Positions 16,159 to 23,904 of a DNA stretch of 64,000 nucleotides are shown piece after piece (positions within the stretch are counted from its first letter, which is position 1; every line of letters starts with the position of its first letter). The translations under genes were made by a program, and so were the position numbers. Under the pieces are notes generated by a model. That model was given only the letters and a program-made list of their open reading frames with translations. It did no database searches and was not told the DNA's origin. The DNA comes from Archaeoglobaceae archaeon (GTDB taxonomy: Archaea > Halobacteriota > Archaeoglobi > Archaeoglobales > Archaeoglobaceae): positions 62,001-126,000 of the forward strand of contig JAMOPJ010000008.1 in the NCBI GenBank assembly GCA_027064525.1, written 5' to 3'.

Positions 16159-16746
16159 ATGACGAGAATGCTTAGACTGTTTGAAAAGCCGAACAGATGG
16201 ATATGGCTGGTAGTATTCATAAACTTCGGCGGTGTCATCTACGGCTGGTATTACTACGAGTATCAGCTACTTTCGAGCCCCATTTACCTCTGGATATTTA
16301 TAGCAGATTGTCCGAATGCTGCGCTCATGGTCGCTATAGCTCTAATTCTGATGCTAAAAAATCGGAAAAACGATTTTGTGAGCTTCTTTGCATCTTGCAA
16401 TGCCCTAAAATACGGAATCTGGACATGCTTCGTGATTCTGCTTTATTGCGATTACTTTCTTAGCCCTGAAAGACGTTTGCTTTACTCATGTATGTTTGTC
16501 TCTCACGCCTTACTCGCTCTCGAAGCTATTCCTTTGGCATACACGGTCGAATTCGATCAGAGCTGTTTTATGGTTTTATTATGGCTCTTGCTAAACGATT
16601 TCATGGATTACGTTGTCGGAACTCATCCATACATGCCTTTGAGCAAACTAAAGCTTGTAGCGGGTTTTACGGTGTTCTTGAGCTTTTTCTCATTCTGTGT
16701 ATGTTATTCGATCTCAAGAAAGAAGAGAGCCGCCGCCGGGATTTGA
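16159..16746 (+). CDS. DUF1405 family membrane protein
   Basis: About 195 residues with five to six membrane segments and the DUF1405 pattern: NFGGVIYGWYYYEYQL near the start, FIADCPNAALM, CNALKYGIWTCFV, and NDFMDYVVGTHPYMP near the end. Function is unknown. ATG at 16159 is preferred over TTG at 16153. The gene runs into the tRNA-Thr gene on the other strand: its last six codons (RAAAGI-stop region, 16728-16746) are the complement of the tRNA 3' end. Transcripts from the two strands must therefore overlap there. Confidence 0.82.
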   Translation: MTRMLRLFEKPNRWIWLVVFINFGGVIYGWYYYEYQLLSSPIYLWIFIADCPNAALMVAIALILMLKNRKNDFVSFFASCNALKYGIWTCFVILLYCDYFLSPERRLLYSCMFVSHALLALEAIPLAYTVEFDQSCFMVLLWLLLNDFMDYVVGTHPYMPLSKLKLVAGFTVFLSFFSFCVCYSISRKKRAAAGI

Positions 16747-16801
16747 ACCCGGGACCTGGTGATTACAAGTCACCCGCTCTACCAGGCTAAGCCACGGCGG
16801 C
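16728..16801 (-). tRNA. tRNA-Thr (anticodon UGU)
   Basis: Minus-strand cloverleaf of 74 bases. Acceptor arms GCCGCCG and CGGCGGC pair fully, with U as discriminator. The anticodon arm is GGTGA-CTTGTAA-TCACC, giving UGU (threonine). The T arm is CCGGG-TTCAAAT-CCCGG. No intron is present and CCA is not encoded. AT-rich sequence 25-55 bases upstream on the minus strand (for example around 16825-16835) supplies the likely promoter. The 3' end overlaps the end of the opposing DUF1405 gene. Confidence 0.96.
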
Positions 16802-16882
16802 TTAAATCTCTGAAGCTCGATTTTGAATTTAAGAATTTTGGTTTGAACAAGAGTTATAAACAAAAGCCGTGACTGTCGGACG

Positions 16883-17647
16883 ATGGCAGAATTAACAGCC
16901 ACTGAGATCGCAGAGATACTGTTGGGTATTAGGAGAAAGTTGTTCAGAATAGTCGCGATAATAGTCACGGTTTGGGCAATATCCTTCACATTCATAACGG
17001 ATCGGATAATTGAGAAGGTTAAGGCCGATCTCCTTCCGAAGGGGGCGCATCTGATATACCAGTATCCCCTCGAACCTTTGATGCTCAAGCTCAGAATTTC
17101 TCTTTATTTGGGGATCGCCGTCGCTATGCCGTATATCGCCCATACGATCTACAAAACGCTGAAGGAGAGAACTGAACTGCTAAACAACGTTCAAATCAGC
17201 AAATCGAGGGCTATAAAGTATCTGATAGTCGGATCGATTCTTTTCGCATGTGGAGTTGCTTATGGCTACGTCATAATGCTTCCGATATTCATGGAATTTC
17301 TCTATAGCTTGGCCGTTCAGCAGGGAGCTCTGGCATATTACTCCATTTCCGATTTCGTAGGCTTTGTAGTTTTGATGCTCGTAGTGTTTGGCTTCGTCTT
17401 TGAAATGCCCTTGATAATGTGCATATTGGTGGGGAATGGAATGGTGAGGTATGTAACTTTGAAGTATTACAGGAGACACTTTTACGTTGCGTTCTTCGTG
17501 ATAGGTGCAGCGATAACACCGCCCGATGTTTTTACACAGCTGATGGTTGCTGTTCCCATGTTACTGTTCTTCGAAATAAGTCTGATTGTAATCAGGATGA
17601 TATACCGAGATCAGATAAAACGGGAAAGCTTATATGAGAGCTCTTGA
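16883..17647 (+). CDS. tatC: Sec-independent protein translocase TatC
   Basis: Twin-arginine translocase core of 254 residues, which binds signal peptides of folded exported proteins. The fold shows six membrane segments; YPLEPLMLKLRISLYLGIAVAMP and FVFEMPLIMC are typical, with the conserved Glu in the FEMPL segment and the AAITPPDVFTQ loop between the last helices. TTATAAA (about 16853-16859) sits 25 bases upstream, giving a leaderless transcript. No tatA gene is adjacent, so the partner must be encoded elsewhere. Archaemetzincin follows 9 bases later. Confidence 0.93.
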   Translation: MAELTATEIAEILLGIRRKLFRIVAIIVTVWAISFTFITDRIIEKVKADLLPKGAHLIYQYPLEPLMLKLRISLYLGIAVAMPYIAHTIYKTLKERTELLNNVQISKSRAIKYLIVGSILFACGVAYGYVIMLPIFMEFLYSLAVQQGALAYYSISDFVGFVVLMLVVFGFVFEMPLIMCILVGNGMVRYVTLKYYRRHFYVAFFVIGAAITPPDVFTQLMVAVPMLLFFEISLIVIRMIYRDQIKRESLYESS

Positions 17648-17656
17648 GGTGGTTGC

Positions 17657-18184
17657 ATGGATTTATGCATAAGACCGATCGGTGAAGTCGATGAGGACGT
17701 TTTAACGTTCCTTAAAGATAAGCTCAAGCGCGTTTTCGGTTGTTGTAAGATTCTAATTCCAATGGAAGTTCCTATGGAAGCTTTCAATCCAGAAAGAAAT
17801 CAGTTCAACTCTACTGCAATTCTTCTCAAAATAACCCCACTCTGCGAGATCGTGCTCGGAGTTACCGAAGTGGATCTATACGCAGATAGGCTGAACTTCG
17901 TTTTTGGCGAAGCTGAAGTTGGAGGTAATCGAGCCATAATATCTCTAAAGCGTTTGAGACCGGAATTCTATGGTGATGAACCGAATGACGCATTGCTAAA
18001 GCTTAGAGCGCTTAAGGAAGCTATGCATGAAATAGGGCATGTTTTGGGGCTCTTACACTGCAATGATCCGAAGTGTGTCATGCACTTCTCAAACTCGATA
18101 ATAGACACGGACATAAAGGATTGGAGGTACTGCGCGAGGTGTAAGACAGTTTTGGAGAGAAAGGGGATTACGGTTAACCTGTGA
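17657..18184 (+). CDS. amzA: Archaemetzincin
   Basis: Zinc metalloprotease of the archaemetzincin family, 175 residues. The active-site motif HEIGHVLGLLHC (His124, Glu125, His128, His134, Cys135) is followed by CVMHFSNSI and a CARC pair. This gives the family pattern HExxHxxGxxHC-x4-CxM-x17-CxxC, with the second zinc site formed by the cysteines. The physiological substrate is unknown. SD-like GAGGTGG precedes the start. It converges on the DHQS gene across an AT-rich gap (18185-18257). Confidence 0.93.
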   Translation: MDLCIRPIGEVDEDVLTFLKDKLKRVFGCCKILIPMEVPMEAFNPERNQFNSTAILLKITPLCEIVLGVTEVDLYADRLNFVFGEAEVGGNRAIISLKRLRPEFYGDEPNDALLKLRALKEAMHEIGHVLGLLHCNDPKCVMHFSNSIIDTDIKDWRYCARCKTVLERKGITVNL

Positions 18185-18257
18185 CTTAATGGTCGTGACT
18201 CTGGTGACATTAGTCATTACTACTTTCAAAATAATAAATAAAAATAAAATAATAAAA

Positions 18258-19274
18258 TTAGCGCTCGATTATAAACTCCTTGACTCCAACTCCGAAGTGT
18301 CTCGCCTTTTCTCCGATCCAAACCAAAACCTCATCTCCGGGTTTGAGCACTGAAACTGAAACGTGCTTACCTTCTGGATTTACGAGCTTGATCGTTTCGG
18401 CATTTTGCAGAATTACAGTTCCTTCTTCTCCATTGGCAACGGCTTTAATCAGCATGAGCGGTCTCTTCTCGATCTTGACCCTTCCGACATAGCTTCTCCT
18501 TGTGCTTCCATCATACCTGACTATCTCGACCTCATCTCCAGCCTTCAGCTCGGCTAAATACTTCGTCTTATCTCCGACCTTTATGTATGCGTTCACACTA
18601 CCAGCGTTTACTCTAAACGGCCTTGAGGAAACGTATTCCGATTCCTCGCTCTCGCTCGCAATTAGGAACATAAATCCAGCTCTGTTTCCTACAAGCATTC
18701 CCTCACCGACTTCCATCAGTGTTACGGTGTCTATGCAGACCCTATCTCCAACACCCAACGGCTTGATTTCGGTGATCTTGGCTCTCTTCAATTCGACGTA
18801 ACCCTTCTCCCCACTTGCGAGCTCGTGGTATTGCCTTAAAACTTCTCTTCTGTCCTCTCTAACAGCTATTCCATCCGCACCTTTCTCAAGCGTGGTAAGG
18901 ACTACTTTTGCATCCTCCAGCGAATTCACAACGGCTATGAGCTTAGCTTTCTTCTTCATTGCGATGAGGTTTTCGAGCGGGATTATCTTCCAGTCTGAGA
19001 ACGAGAGGAACAGGTAATCAACCTCTTCAGATAGCTTGATAGCCTTCTCCTGATCTTCGGCCGAGGATATGTCGATGAACACGGCTTTTTCTCCATCAGC
19101 TTCAGCTTCTCCGTTTTTCTTTGCGAAAACCTTGAGTCTCCCCAACTTCTTAGCCTTATCTGCGAACTCCTCTCTTACGACGACTCCGGTGTATCCAATC
19201 TCTATTGCATCCTTGATCTTTTCCTTTTCTTCCTCCCAATCTTCTCCATCAGCTAAGAGCCAAGCTTCCTTCAT
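18258..19274 (-). CDS. aroB': 3-dehydroquinate synthase II (AroB')
   Basis: Archaeal-type dehydroquinate synthase of 338 residues. It converts 2-amino-3,7-dideoxy-hept-6-ulosonate to 3-dehydroquinate with NAD, replacing the E4P-based route. The N-terminal half has TIM-barrel-like strands ([19 protein letters not shown]). The C-terminal half carries [23 protein letters not shown] and [16 protein letters not shown]. Its start overlaps the upstream ADH synthase gene by 26 bases, as expected for the two consecutive steps. Length is normal for the family. Confidence 0.94.
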   Translation of the reverse strand: MKEAWLLADGEDWEEEKEKIKDAIEIGYTGVVVREEFADKAKKLGRLKVFAKKNGEAEADGEKAVFIDISSAEDQEKAIKLSEEVDYLFLSFSDWKIIPLENLIAMKKKAKLIAVVNSLEDAKVVLTTLEKGADGIAVREDRREVLRQYHELASGEKGYVELKRAKITEIKPLGVGDRVCIDTVTLMEVGEGMLVGNRAGFMFLIASESEESEYVSSRPFRVNAGSVNAYIKVGDKTKYLAELKAGDEVEIVRYDGSTRRSYVGRVKIEKRPLMLIKAVANGEEGTVILQNAETIKLVNPEGKHVSVSVLKPGDEVLVWIGEKARHFGVGVKEFIIER

Positions 19275-20040
19275 ACAAAACCCCCTTTACATCTTCAACG
19301 TCCGCTCCATCATGAATAATCATTCTTAAAGCTTTTGCGATTAGCTCGGGCTTTCTGTGCTGGAATACGTTTCTGCCGATTGCAACGCCAATAGCTCCAG
19401 CTAAAATCGCATCCCTAACGTCCTTAAGCAGTTTTAACTCGTCCGTCTTTGAACCTCCAGCCACCACAACCGGGATCTCCGCAACATCGATAACTTCTGC
19501 AAAGGTCTCGGGATGGCCTGTGTAGTTGGTCTTAACGATGTCTGCACCTATTTCGTAGCCAACCCTTACAGCATGCTTAACCATCTCAGGATCCTTCTCG
19601 TTTATGCCTTCACCCCTCGGGTAAATCATAGCAAGCAGAGGCATTCCCCAAGAGTCACAGAGTTCGGCAATTCTTCCAGCCTCTTCGATTTGTCTTCCTT
19701 CGGTTTTCGATCCAATGTTTACGTGAATGCTCACCGCATCCGCTCCAAGCTCTATGGCCTTCTCTACGGAAGTGACTATCCTTTTGTCGTTCGGATCGAC
19801 CAAGCATGTAGATGCACTCAGATGGATAATCAGACCCATCTCCATCTCTGCAACGAACTTAGAACGCTTCACGACTCCTTTATGCAGGACGACGGCATCA
19901 ACGATTCCATCTATCTTTCTCAGAACGCTGTCTATGTTTTCCAAGCCTTTCATCGGTTTCGAAATTCCGTGATCCATCGGAACTATCAGGGTTTTGCCGT
20001 TTTTGACGATCCTTCCCAACCGCCTCATTTTGCCGACCAT
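19249..20040 (-). CDS. aroA': 2-amino-3,7-dideoxy-D-threo-hept-6-ulosonate synthase (AroA')
   Basis: Class I fructose-bisphosphate-aldolase-like lyase/transaldolase of 263 residues. It joins aspartate semialdehyde and 6-deoxy-5-ketofructose phosphate, the first step of archaeal aromatic amino acid synthesis. Motifs: LIVPMDHGIS, DAVVLHKGVVK, SIHVNIGSKTE, LLAMIYPRG, KTNYTGHPE (Schiff-base Lys), VVVAGGSKTDE and GAIGVAIGRNVFQH. ATG at 20040 is used, and ATG 20028 is an alternative. The 5' region has a paired 9-base repeat at 20103-20123. Confidence 0.92.
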   Translation of the reverse strand: MVGKMRRLGRIVKNGKTLIVPMDHGISKPMKGLENIDSVLRKIDGIVDAVVLHKGVVKRSKFVAEMEMGLIIHLSASTCLVDPNDKRIVTSVEKAIELGADAVSIHVNIGSKTEGRQIEEAGRIAELCDSWGMPLLAMIYPRGEGINEKDPEMVKHAVRVGYEIGADIVKTNYTGHPETFAEVIDVAEIPVVVAGGSKTDELKLLKDVRDAILAGAIGVAIGRNVFQHRKPELIAKALRMIIHDGADVEDVKGVLYEGSLALS

Positions 20041-20102
20041 AAAGACACCCCCAATGGGAAAACAACAAAGACACGAAAAGATCGGCTCAGTTACTGATAG
20101 CT

Positions 20103-20123
20103 AAACCAAAATCCAAACCAAAA
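20103..20123. repeat. Direct repeat of 9 bases upstream of aroA'
   Basis: AAACCAAAA occurs twice with a 3-base spacer (20103-20111 and 20115-20123), 62-83 bases before the aroA' start. The 12-base period is close to one helical turn, which would suit a regulator binding to one face of DNA. A regulatory role is inferred. The rest of the gap 20041-20319 shows no gene or RNA that I can support. Confidence 0.3.
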
Positions 20124-20285
20124 GAGTTCGTAGACAGCCTTACCTTTAAGCAACTTAGGCATTGGTTGATGTTGGACTGTGTGGTATTTAAACTTTTCGC
20201 ATAATTAAAGATCATACCCAAGATCTGTGCAAGATTCCATAATATAGGACTAAAATAAAATTATTGTAAAGATTTAAGGAAAAGG

Positions 20286-20293
20286 GATATATA
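20286..20293 (+). promoter_or_regulatory. TATA box of small basic ORF
   Basis: GATATATA at 20286-20293 is followed 27 bases later by an ATG at 20320. The spacing suits a leaderless mRNA and supports the small ORF as a real gene. Confidence 0.5.
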
Positions 20294-20319
20294 CCTTCAT
20301 TTTAAATTCTGCCTAAGAG

Positions 20320-20481
20320 ATGAGACCGAAAAGATCGAGGAAAGTAGAGGAGTTACTGGATTTAAAGCCCGTCACTGATGAGGAATTTGAGGAATTACTC
20401 AATGATAAGCCTAAAAAGAATAATAGAAGAAAGGAAAGTAGAAAGAAGAAAAAGAAGAGTAAGTTTGAAGAGTTCTTCTGA
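20320..20481 (+). CDS. Small basic protein, 53 aa, function unknown
   Basis: ORF of 53 codons that I do not recognise. The N-terminal half (MRPKRSRKVEELLDLKPVTDEEF) looks like a short amphipathic helical segment. The second half is very rich in Lys and Arg (KKNNRRKESRKKKKKSK), ending FEEFF. Such a tail suggests binding of RNA, DNA or the ribosome, but that is inference. A TATA box is spaced for a leaderless start at the ATG. The minus-strand frame through the same bases is a Leu/Phe-rich shadow. tRNA-Arg follows 48 bases downstream. Confidence 0.5.
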   Translation: MRPKRSRKVEELLDLKPVTDEEFEELLNDKPKKNNRRKESRKKKKKSKFEEFF

Positions 20482-20528
20482 TTTTTTTTAACCATAATAT
20501 TTTATATCTCATGATCGAATATCTTTTG

Positions 20529-20601
20529 GCCCCGGTAGGGTAGCTGGATATCCTTGGGGGCTGCGGACTCCCAGACCCGGGTTCGAATCCCGGCCGGGGC
20601 A
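20529..20601 (+). tRNA. tRNA-Arg (anticodon GCG)
   Basis: Cloverleaf of 73 bases. The acceptor stem is GCCCCGG/CCGGGGC with discriminator A. The anticodon loop CTGCGGA gives GCG (arginine, CGC/CGU codons), closed by GGGGG/CTCCC with one G-U pair. The T arm is CCGGG-TTCGAAT-CCCGG. No intron and no encoded CCA. TTTTATAT at about 20500-20507 is a plausible TATA box, and a T-run (20603-20610) follows as a terminator. Confidence 0.95.
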
Positions 20602-20763
20602 CTTTTTGTTTGAGTTCGGATAGTTTTAGATTGTAATTTAGTCAGACGCCTCAATTAATTGGTGGCTTGAAGATATTTAGAACTCTCAGAGAATTAATCA
20701 CTTTGATTTCCTCAGTAGCTTATGCAAGAAAGTATACTTTTTGAACACTTGTAGAAGATAGAG

Positions 20764-20868
20764 ATGAAGCTTGAACTTTTTGCTAGGATAGGCTTTGAAG
20801 AACTTAGCGGGGGAGAACTTGACGAAATTGAGGCTGAGATGGAGATGCACTCCTTTGAAGACAAATGA
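20764..20868 (+). CDS. Possible 34-aa acidic ORF upstream of vapB
   Basis: ORF of 34 codons starting MKLELFARIGFEELSGG and ending in an acidic EAEMEMHSFEDK helix. I recognise no family. Support is that AGTATACTTT (20731-20740) is a TATA-like box about 26 bases before the ATG, the spacing seen for the neighbouring genes. Its stop codon sits where the vapB TATA box begins. It may be a real small protein, or a remnant of a toxin-antitoxin or regulator gene. No Shine-Dalgarno is present. Confidence 0.3.
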   Translation: MKLELFARIGFEELSGGELDEIEAEMEMHSFEDK

Positions 20869-20896
20869 TATATACCATTTGGTCTGTTTACATAAT

Positions 20897-21118
20897 ATGT
20901 CAACAACAGTTTATAGTATCCGAATTCCGAAGGAGATTCGTGAAGCGATGGAGAAGATGAAGGATATTGACTGGCAGGATGAGATACGCAAGATGATAAT
21001 AGAAAGGGTTCGGAAGGAGTTGAAAAAGAAGTTTCTTGAAGAAGCGAAAGAGTTGAGGAGCAAGATGAAGAGTTCGAACATCTCCGATATGATAAGGGAG
21101 GATAGAGATGCCAGATAA
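20897..21118 (+). CDS. vapB: VapB-type antitoxin
   Basis: A 73-residue protein. The N-terminus (TTVYSIRIPKEIREAMEKM) is a ribbon-helix-helix DNA-binding region, followed by a charged helical tail that would wrap the toxin. The ATG at 20897 is chosen because ATATATACC (20868-20876) is a TATA box about 25 bases upstream; an in-frame extension to 20795 lacks a promoter and any family similarity. The 3' end overlaps the vapC start. RHH antitoxins usually repress their own operon. Confidence 0.85.
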   Translation: MSTTVYSIRIPKEIREAMEKMKDIDWQDEIRKMIIERVRKELKKKFLEEAKELRSKMKSSNISDMIREDRDAR

Positions 21119-21527
21119 GGTCGTTCTTGATTCTAACGTTATAGCAGCCGTATTCTTTAGAGAAGATGGAGTTTCCGAAAAAGCTGAGCAAATTATTGAC
21201 AAATATGATGTCCTTTATACCGTCGACTTTGCTATTGCAGAGATAACAAATGTTGCATGGAAGAAGATAGTTTTCGAAAAAGAACCCACAGAAATCGTTA
21301 AATCCGGGCTTAAGATGTGTATCGAATTCATTACCTCCGTGTGTGAGGTTATCGATTCGACTGAACTTTACGACCTCGCTTTCAAGATCGCAGTTGAAAA
21401 GAAAATCACAGCTTACGACGCATTTTTCGTTGCCGCATCCACAAAATACGACGCACCCCTCGCTACAGCAGACAAAAAACTGTTCCAAAAAATCAATAAT
21501 GCCATTCTGGTCAGAGCTGAAAGGTAA
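21108..21527 (+). CDS. vapC: VapC-type PIN-domain toxin
   Basis: PIN-domain ribonuclease of 139 residues. Acidic residues of the Mg-binding site are all visible: Asp8 (VVLDSN), Glu45 (AEITNVAW), Asp104 (TAYDAFFVAA) and Asp122 (LATADKKL). VapC toxins cleave tRNA or rRNA when free of antitoxin. The start ATG overlaps vapB by 11 bases, typical of a co-translated module. The locus lies 0.5 kb after tRNA-Arg, but I found no repeat of the tRNA 3' end that would mark an integration event. Confidence 0.9.
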   Translation: MPDKVVLDSNVIAAVFFREDGVSEKAEQIIDKYDVLYTVDFAIAEITNVAWKKIVFEKEPTEIVKSGLKMCIEFITSVCEVIDSTELYDLAFKIAVEKKITAYDAFFVAASTKYDAPLATADKKLFQKINNAILVRAER

Positions 21528-21680
21528 TTTTCCATTTATACCTTATTCTACGATCTTTCCGCAGAGGATGCAATCATACGAGGCATCTCGAATTGATGAT
21601 GAATTTGTCGAGGATATCAATTTGAATAATAAAAGTTTTCAGAGATATGTTGCTTGGGGAAAAGATGATTGTAAAATCGA

Positions 21681-22679
21681 TCATACAAGATCGTTCAACG
21701 CCACCAAAACATCCTTGGCCTTAACAATCTCTTCAATCGCAATTCTCTCCATTTCGGTGTGGCAGTAGCGTAGCTCTCCCGGTCCAAAGACCACGACATC
21801 CCATCCTGCTTTCTTAAGATTTATTGCATCTGTCCAAGATGGCATCTCCCCGTATTCAACGTTAAATCCTGCCTTTCTCACCGCATTTTCGAGCAAATTG
21901 GTAACATCACCGCTGATGAACCCCTCATCCTCTTCAATGATCCTAACTTCTGCATCGCCTAGCATTTCAAACACATCACCCTTCAACTCTGAAAGGGAGA
22001 TTCGAGGCGGAAAAACGAAGTCTATTCTAACAGAACACCTGTCGGGAATCGCGTATTCGTCCCATCCACCTTTGATCTCCTGAACGAAAAACTTGATCGG
22101 ACTTTTAACGAATTCTCTAAGCCTCAAAATAGCATCTACAGCCAAATCTATCGCATTCTTACCACATTCCGGCATAGAACCATGGGCTGAGATGCCCTTA
22201 AACTCGGCAACGATTTCGAGTGATCCGTAGTGAACGTTGGCGATTTTAAGCGATGTGGGCTCCATGACTACAGCCTTCTTTGGTTCAAAGGATTCTACGA
22301 AAATCCTCGACCCCATCCCACCTTCTTCTTCATCTGAAAGCAGAGCAATTCCAAGACTGAGCTCTTTGATCTCATTTAAAGCGAGTAGAATCGCCGTAAT
22401 ACTTCCTTTGGTATCACACACTCCCGTTCCGTAGGCGTATTTACCGTCGAAGCTGAAATTCCTCTTGATCGGAACGGTGTCGAGATGAGTTATAACCCAA
22501 ACTTCTGCTAACGGGTTGATCACTATATTCTTAATACCTTTCTTCTCCAGCAAAACAGGGTCATATTCCATCTCTTTAAGCAAATTCATTAGATAATCTA
22601 CGAGTTCGTCCTCTCTGCCAGATGGAGAGGGAATCTCTACGAGATTTCTCAACGTTTCGAGAACATCCATTATCGTCAA
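21681..22679 (-). CDS. M20-family metallopeptidase/deacylase
   Basis: Protein of 332 residues in the ArgE/DapE/LysK branch of peptidase family M20. Zinc ligands and catalytic residues lie in VITHLDTVPI (His, Asp), GTGVCDTKGSITA (bridging Asp), LLSDEEEGGMGSR (Glu-Glu) and VMEPTSL, with a C-terminal YCHTEME histidine. The SAHGSMPECGKNAIDLA segment is the usual dimerisation domain. Substrates in this branch include LysW-linked or acetylated amino acids; I cannot assign one. An alternative start is MDVLET, 3 codons in. Confidence 0.83.
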   Translation of the reverse strand: MTIMDVLETLRNLVEIPSPSGREDELVDYLMNLLKEMEYDPVLLEKKGIKNIVINPLAEVWVITHLDTVPIKRNFSFDGKYAYGTGVCDTKGSITAILLALNEIKELSLGIALLSDEEEGGMGSRIFVESFEPKKAVVMEPTSLKIANVHYGSLEIVAEFKGISAHGSMPECGKNAIDLAVDAILRLREFVKSPIKFFVQEIKGGWDEYAIPDRCSVRIDFVFPPRISLSELKGDVFEMLGDAEVRIIEEDEGFISGDVTNLLENAVRKAGFNVEYGEMPSWTDAINLKKAGWDVVVFGPGELRYCHTEMERIAIEEIVKAKDVLVALNDLV

Positions 22680-22710
22680 ATTTTAAAAACGAGAATAAAA
22701 ATGTATCTGT

Positions 22711-23175
22711 GTGCAACTTAAGATTAGAAACGTAACGAGCGACGATTTGAATGCTTTCGTCGAGATATATAAGCAAGCCTATAAAGGACTTGAGGAATAC
22801 GCATACACGAAGACGAAAGACATCAAGTATTATTTTAGATGGTTGATGAATAGGGATAGGGACGGCTTTTTCGTCGCCGAAGTTGGTGACAAACCTGTTG
22901 GCTTCGTCGCTTGTGATGCCAATTGGATCAGCTTTTTCGAAAACGAGGAGGTTGGGGAAATTCACGAAATCTTTGTTCATCCCAAGTGGCAGGGTAGAGG
23001 AATCGGCTCCGAACTTCTTCTCAAGGCGTTGGATTACGCTAAGGAGAGAGGCAGAAAGATCGCGGAACTATGGGTTGGAATCGGAAACGTGAAGGCGAAG
23101 AGGTTCTACGAGAAGTTCGGATTTAGGGAGAGCGGTAGCTGGGGCAGATGGCTTAGAATGATCAAGGAGATTTAG
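22711..23175 (+). CDS. GNAT-family N-acetyltransferase
   Basis: A 154-residue acetyltransferase with the acetyl-CoA-binding motif VHPKWQGRGIGSELLLKALDYA (the R/QxxGxG/A signature) and the C-terminal NVKAKRFYEKFGFRE segment. It resembles RimI-type GNAT enzymes in layout but lacks enough to assign a protein-N-terminus role. GTG at 22711 is the start supported by the frame. The gene ends at the convergent AIM24-like gene with a 4-base overlap. Confidence 0.82.
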   Translation: MQLKIRNVTSDDLNAFVEIYKQAYKGLEEYAYTKTKDIKYYFRWLMNRDRDGFFVAEVGDKPVGFVACDANWISFFENEEVGEIHEIFVHPKWQGRGIGSELLLKALDYAKERGRKIAELWVGIGNVKAKRFYEKFGFRESGSWGRWLRMIKEI

Positions 23176-23831
23176 TCTCTCTTAGGTAAGAGCGAAGCTA
23201 ACCAGCCGATGTATTCTCCAACAGATCTCGTCTGAATCCAAACCTTTCCTTGCCCTCTAAACTCTGCTACGAGCCCCTCTCCACTCAGCAAAGTCGCTTT
23301 CAACCCGCCGACCTTTCTAACGTCGAAATCTAAGCTATCCTCGAATGCTACGATGTGACCGGTGTCCACTATAAGACTTCCATCGACTTCAATCTCCTCT
23401 ACACCACCAAAAGACGATAGGAACACGTCACCATCCCCTTCGAGCTTTAGCAGAAATAAGCCTTCTCCGGCAAAGAACGTCCTTCCACCACCCCACTTCG
23501 TGTCTATCTCTATGTCGGGTGTTGAAGCTAAGAACGCTCCACTTTGGGCAAACAGCCTGCCTCTAACTGGAATATGAGCAATGTCTCCGTTATACTTGGG
23601 AGCTAAGCCGAGCAACCCCTCACCCCTCGCAACGAATCGATTTATGAAGAATGATTCACCTCCAAGCAGAGCCCTCTTAAGTCCGCCGAAAAGTCCCCCT
23701 TTTACTTCCGTCTTGAGTTCGACGTTCTTCATATAAACCATTGCACCGGCTTCCGCAATTACCTCCTCTCCATCTCTAAGCTTAAGCTCAAGAAGGCTGT
23801 AACTTGGCCTACATACTATTCTATACTCCAT
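23172..23831 (-). CDS. AIM24/TIGR00266 family protein
   Basis: A beta-rich protein of 219 residues. The hallmarks are VIAEAGAMVYMKNVELKTEVKGG near the N-terminus, LGGESFFINRF, a GREG/LAPKYNGDI turn, and SGEGLVAEFRGQGKVWIQTR close to the C-terminus. Members of this family, including mitochondrial AIM24, are widespread, but their biochemical role is not known. No catalytic motif is visible. Confidence 0.85.
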   Translation of the reverse strand: MEYRIVCRPSYSLLELKLRDGEEVIAEAGAMVYMKNVELKTEVKGGLFGGLKRALLGGESFFINRFVARGEGLLGLAPKYNGDIAHIPVRGRLFAQSGAFLASTPDIEIDTKWGGGRTFFAGEGLFLLKLEGDGDVFLSSFGGVEEIEVDGSLIVDTGHIVAFEDSLDFDVRKVGGLKATLLSGEGLVAEFRGQGKVWIQTRSVGEYIGWLASLLPKRD

Positions 23832-23904
23832 GTTATTTTTTACGTGTAAATCTATTTATGACTTTCCGCAAGCGTTATATCTTAGCTAAAGAAACTCTAA
23901 GCGT

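Noticed and set aside
20313-20495. Minus-strand Leu/Phe-rich ORF across the small basic gene
   Set aside because: It is the antisense of the Lys/Arg-rich plus-strand ORF, has only low-complexity Ser/Phe/Leu sequence, and lacks a promoter; the plus strand has a well-spaced TATA box.
21591-21650. TGATGATGA near 21595 as a second C/D-box RNA
   Set aside because: No CTGA boxes lie at proper spacing downstream and no TATA box precedes it; it is an isolated repeat of the C-box-like word.
20602-21680. Possible integrated element next to tRNA-Arg
   Set aside because: No integrase, no repeat of the tRNA 3' end and no flanking direct repeats were found; only vapBC and small ORFs are present.
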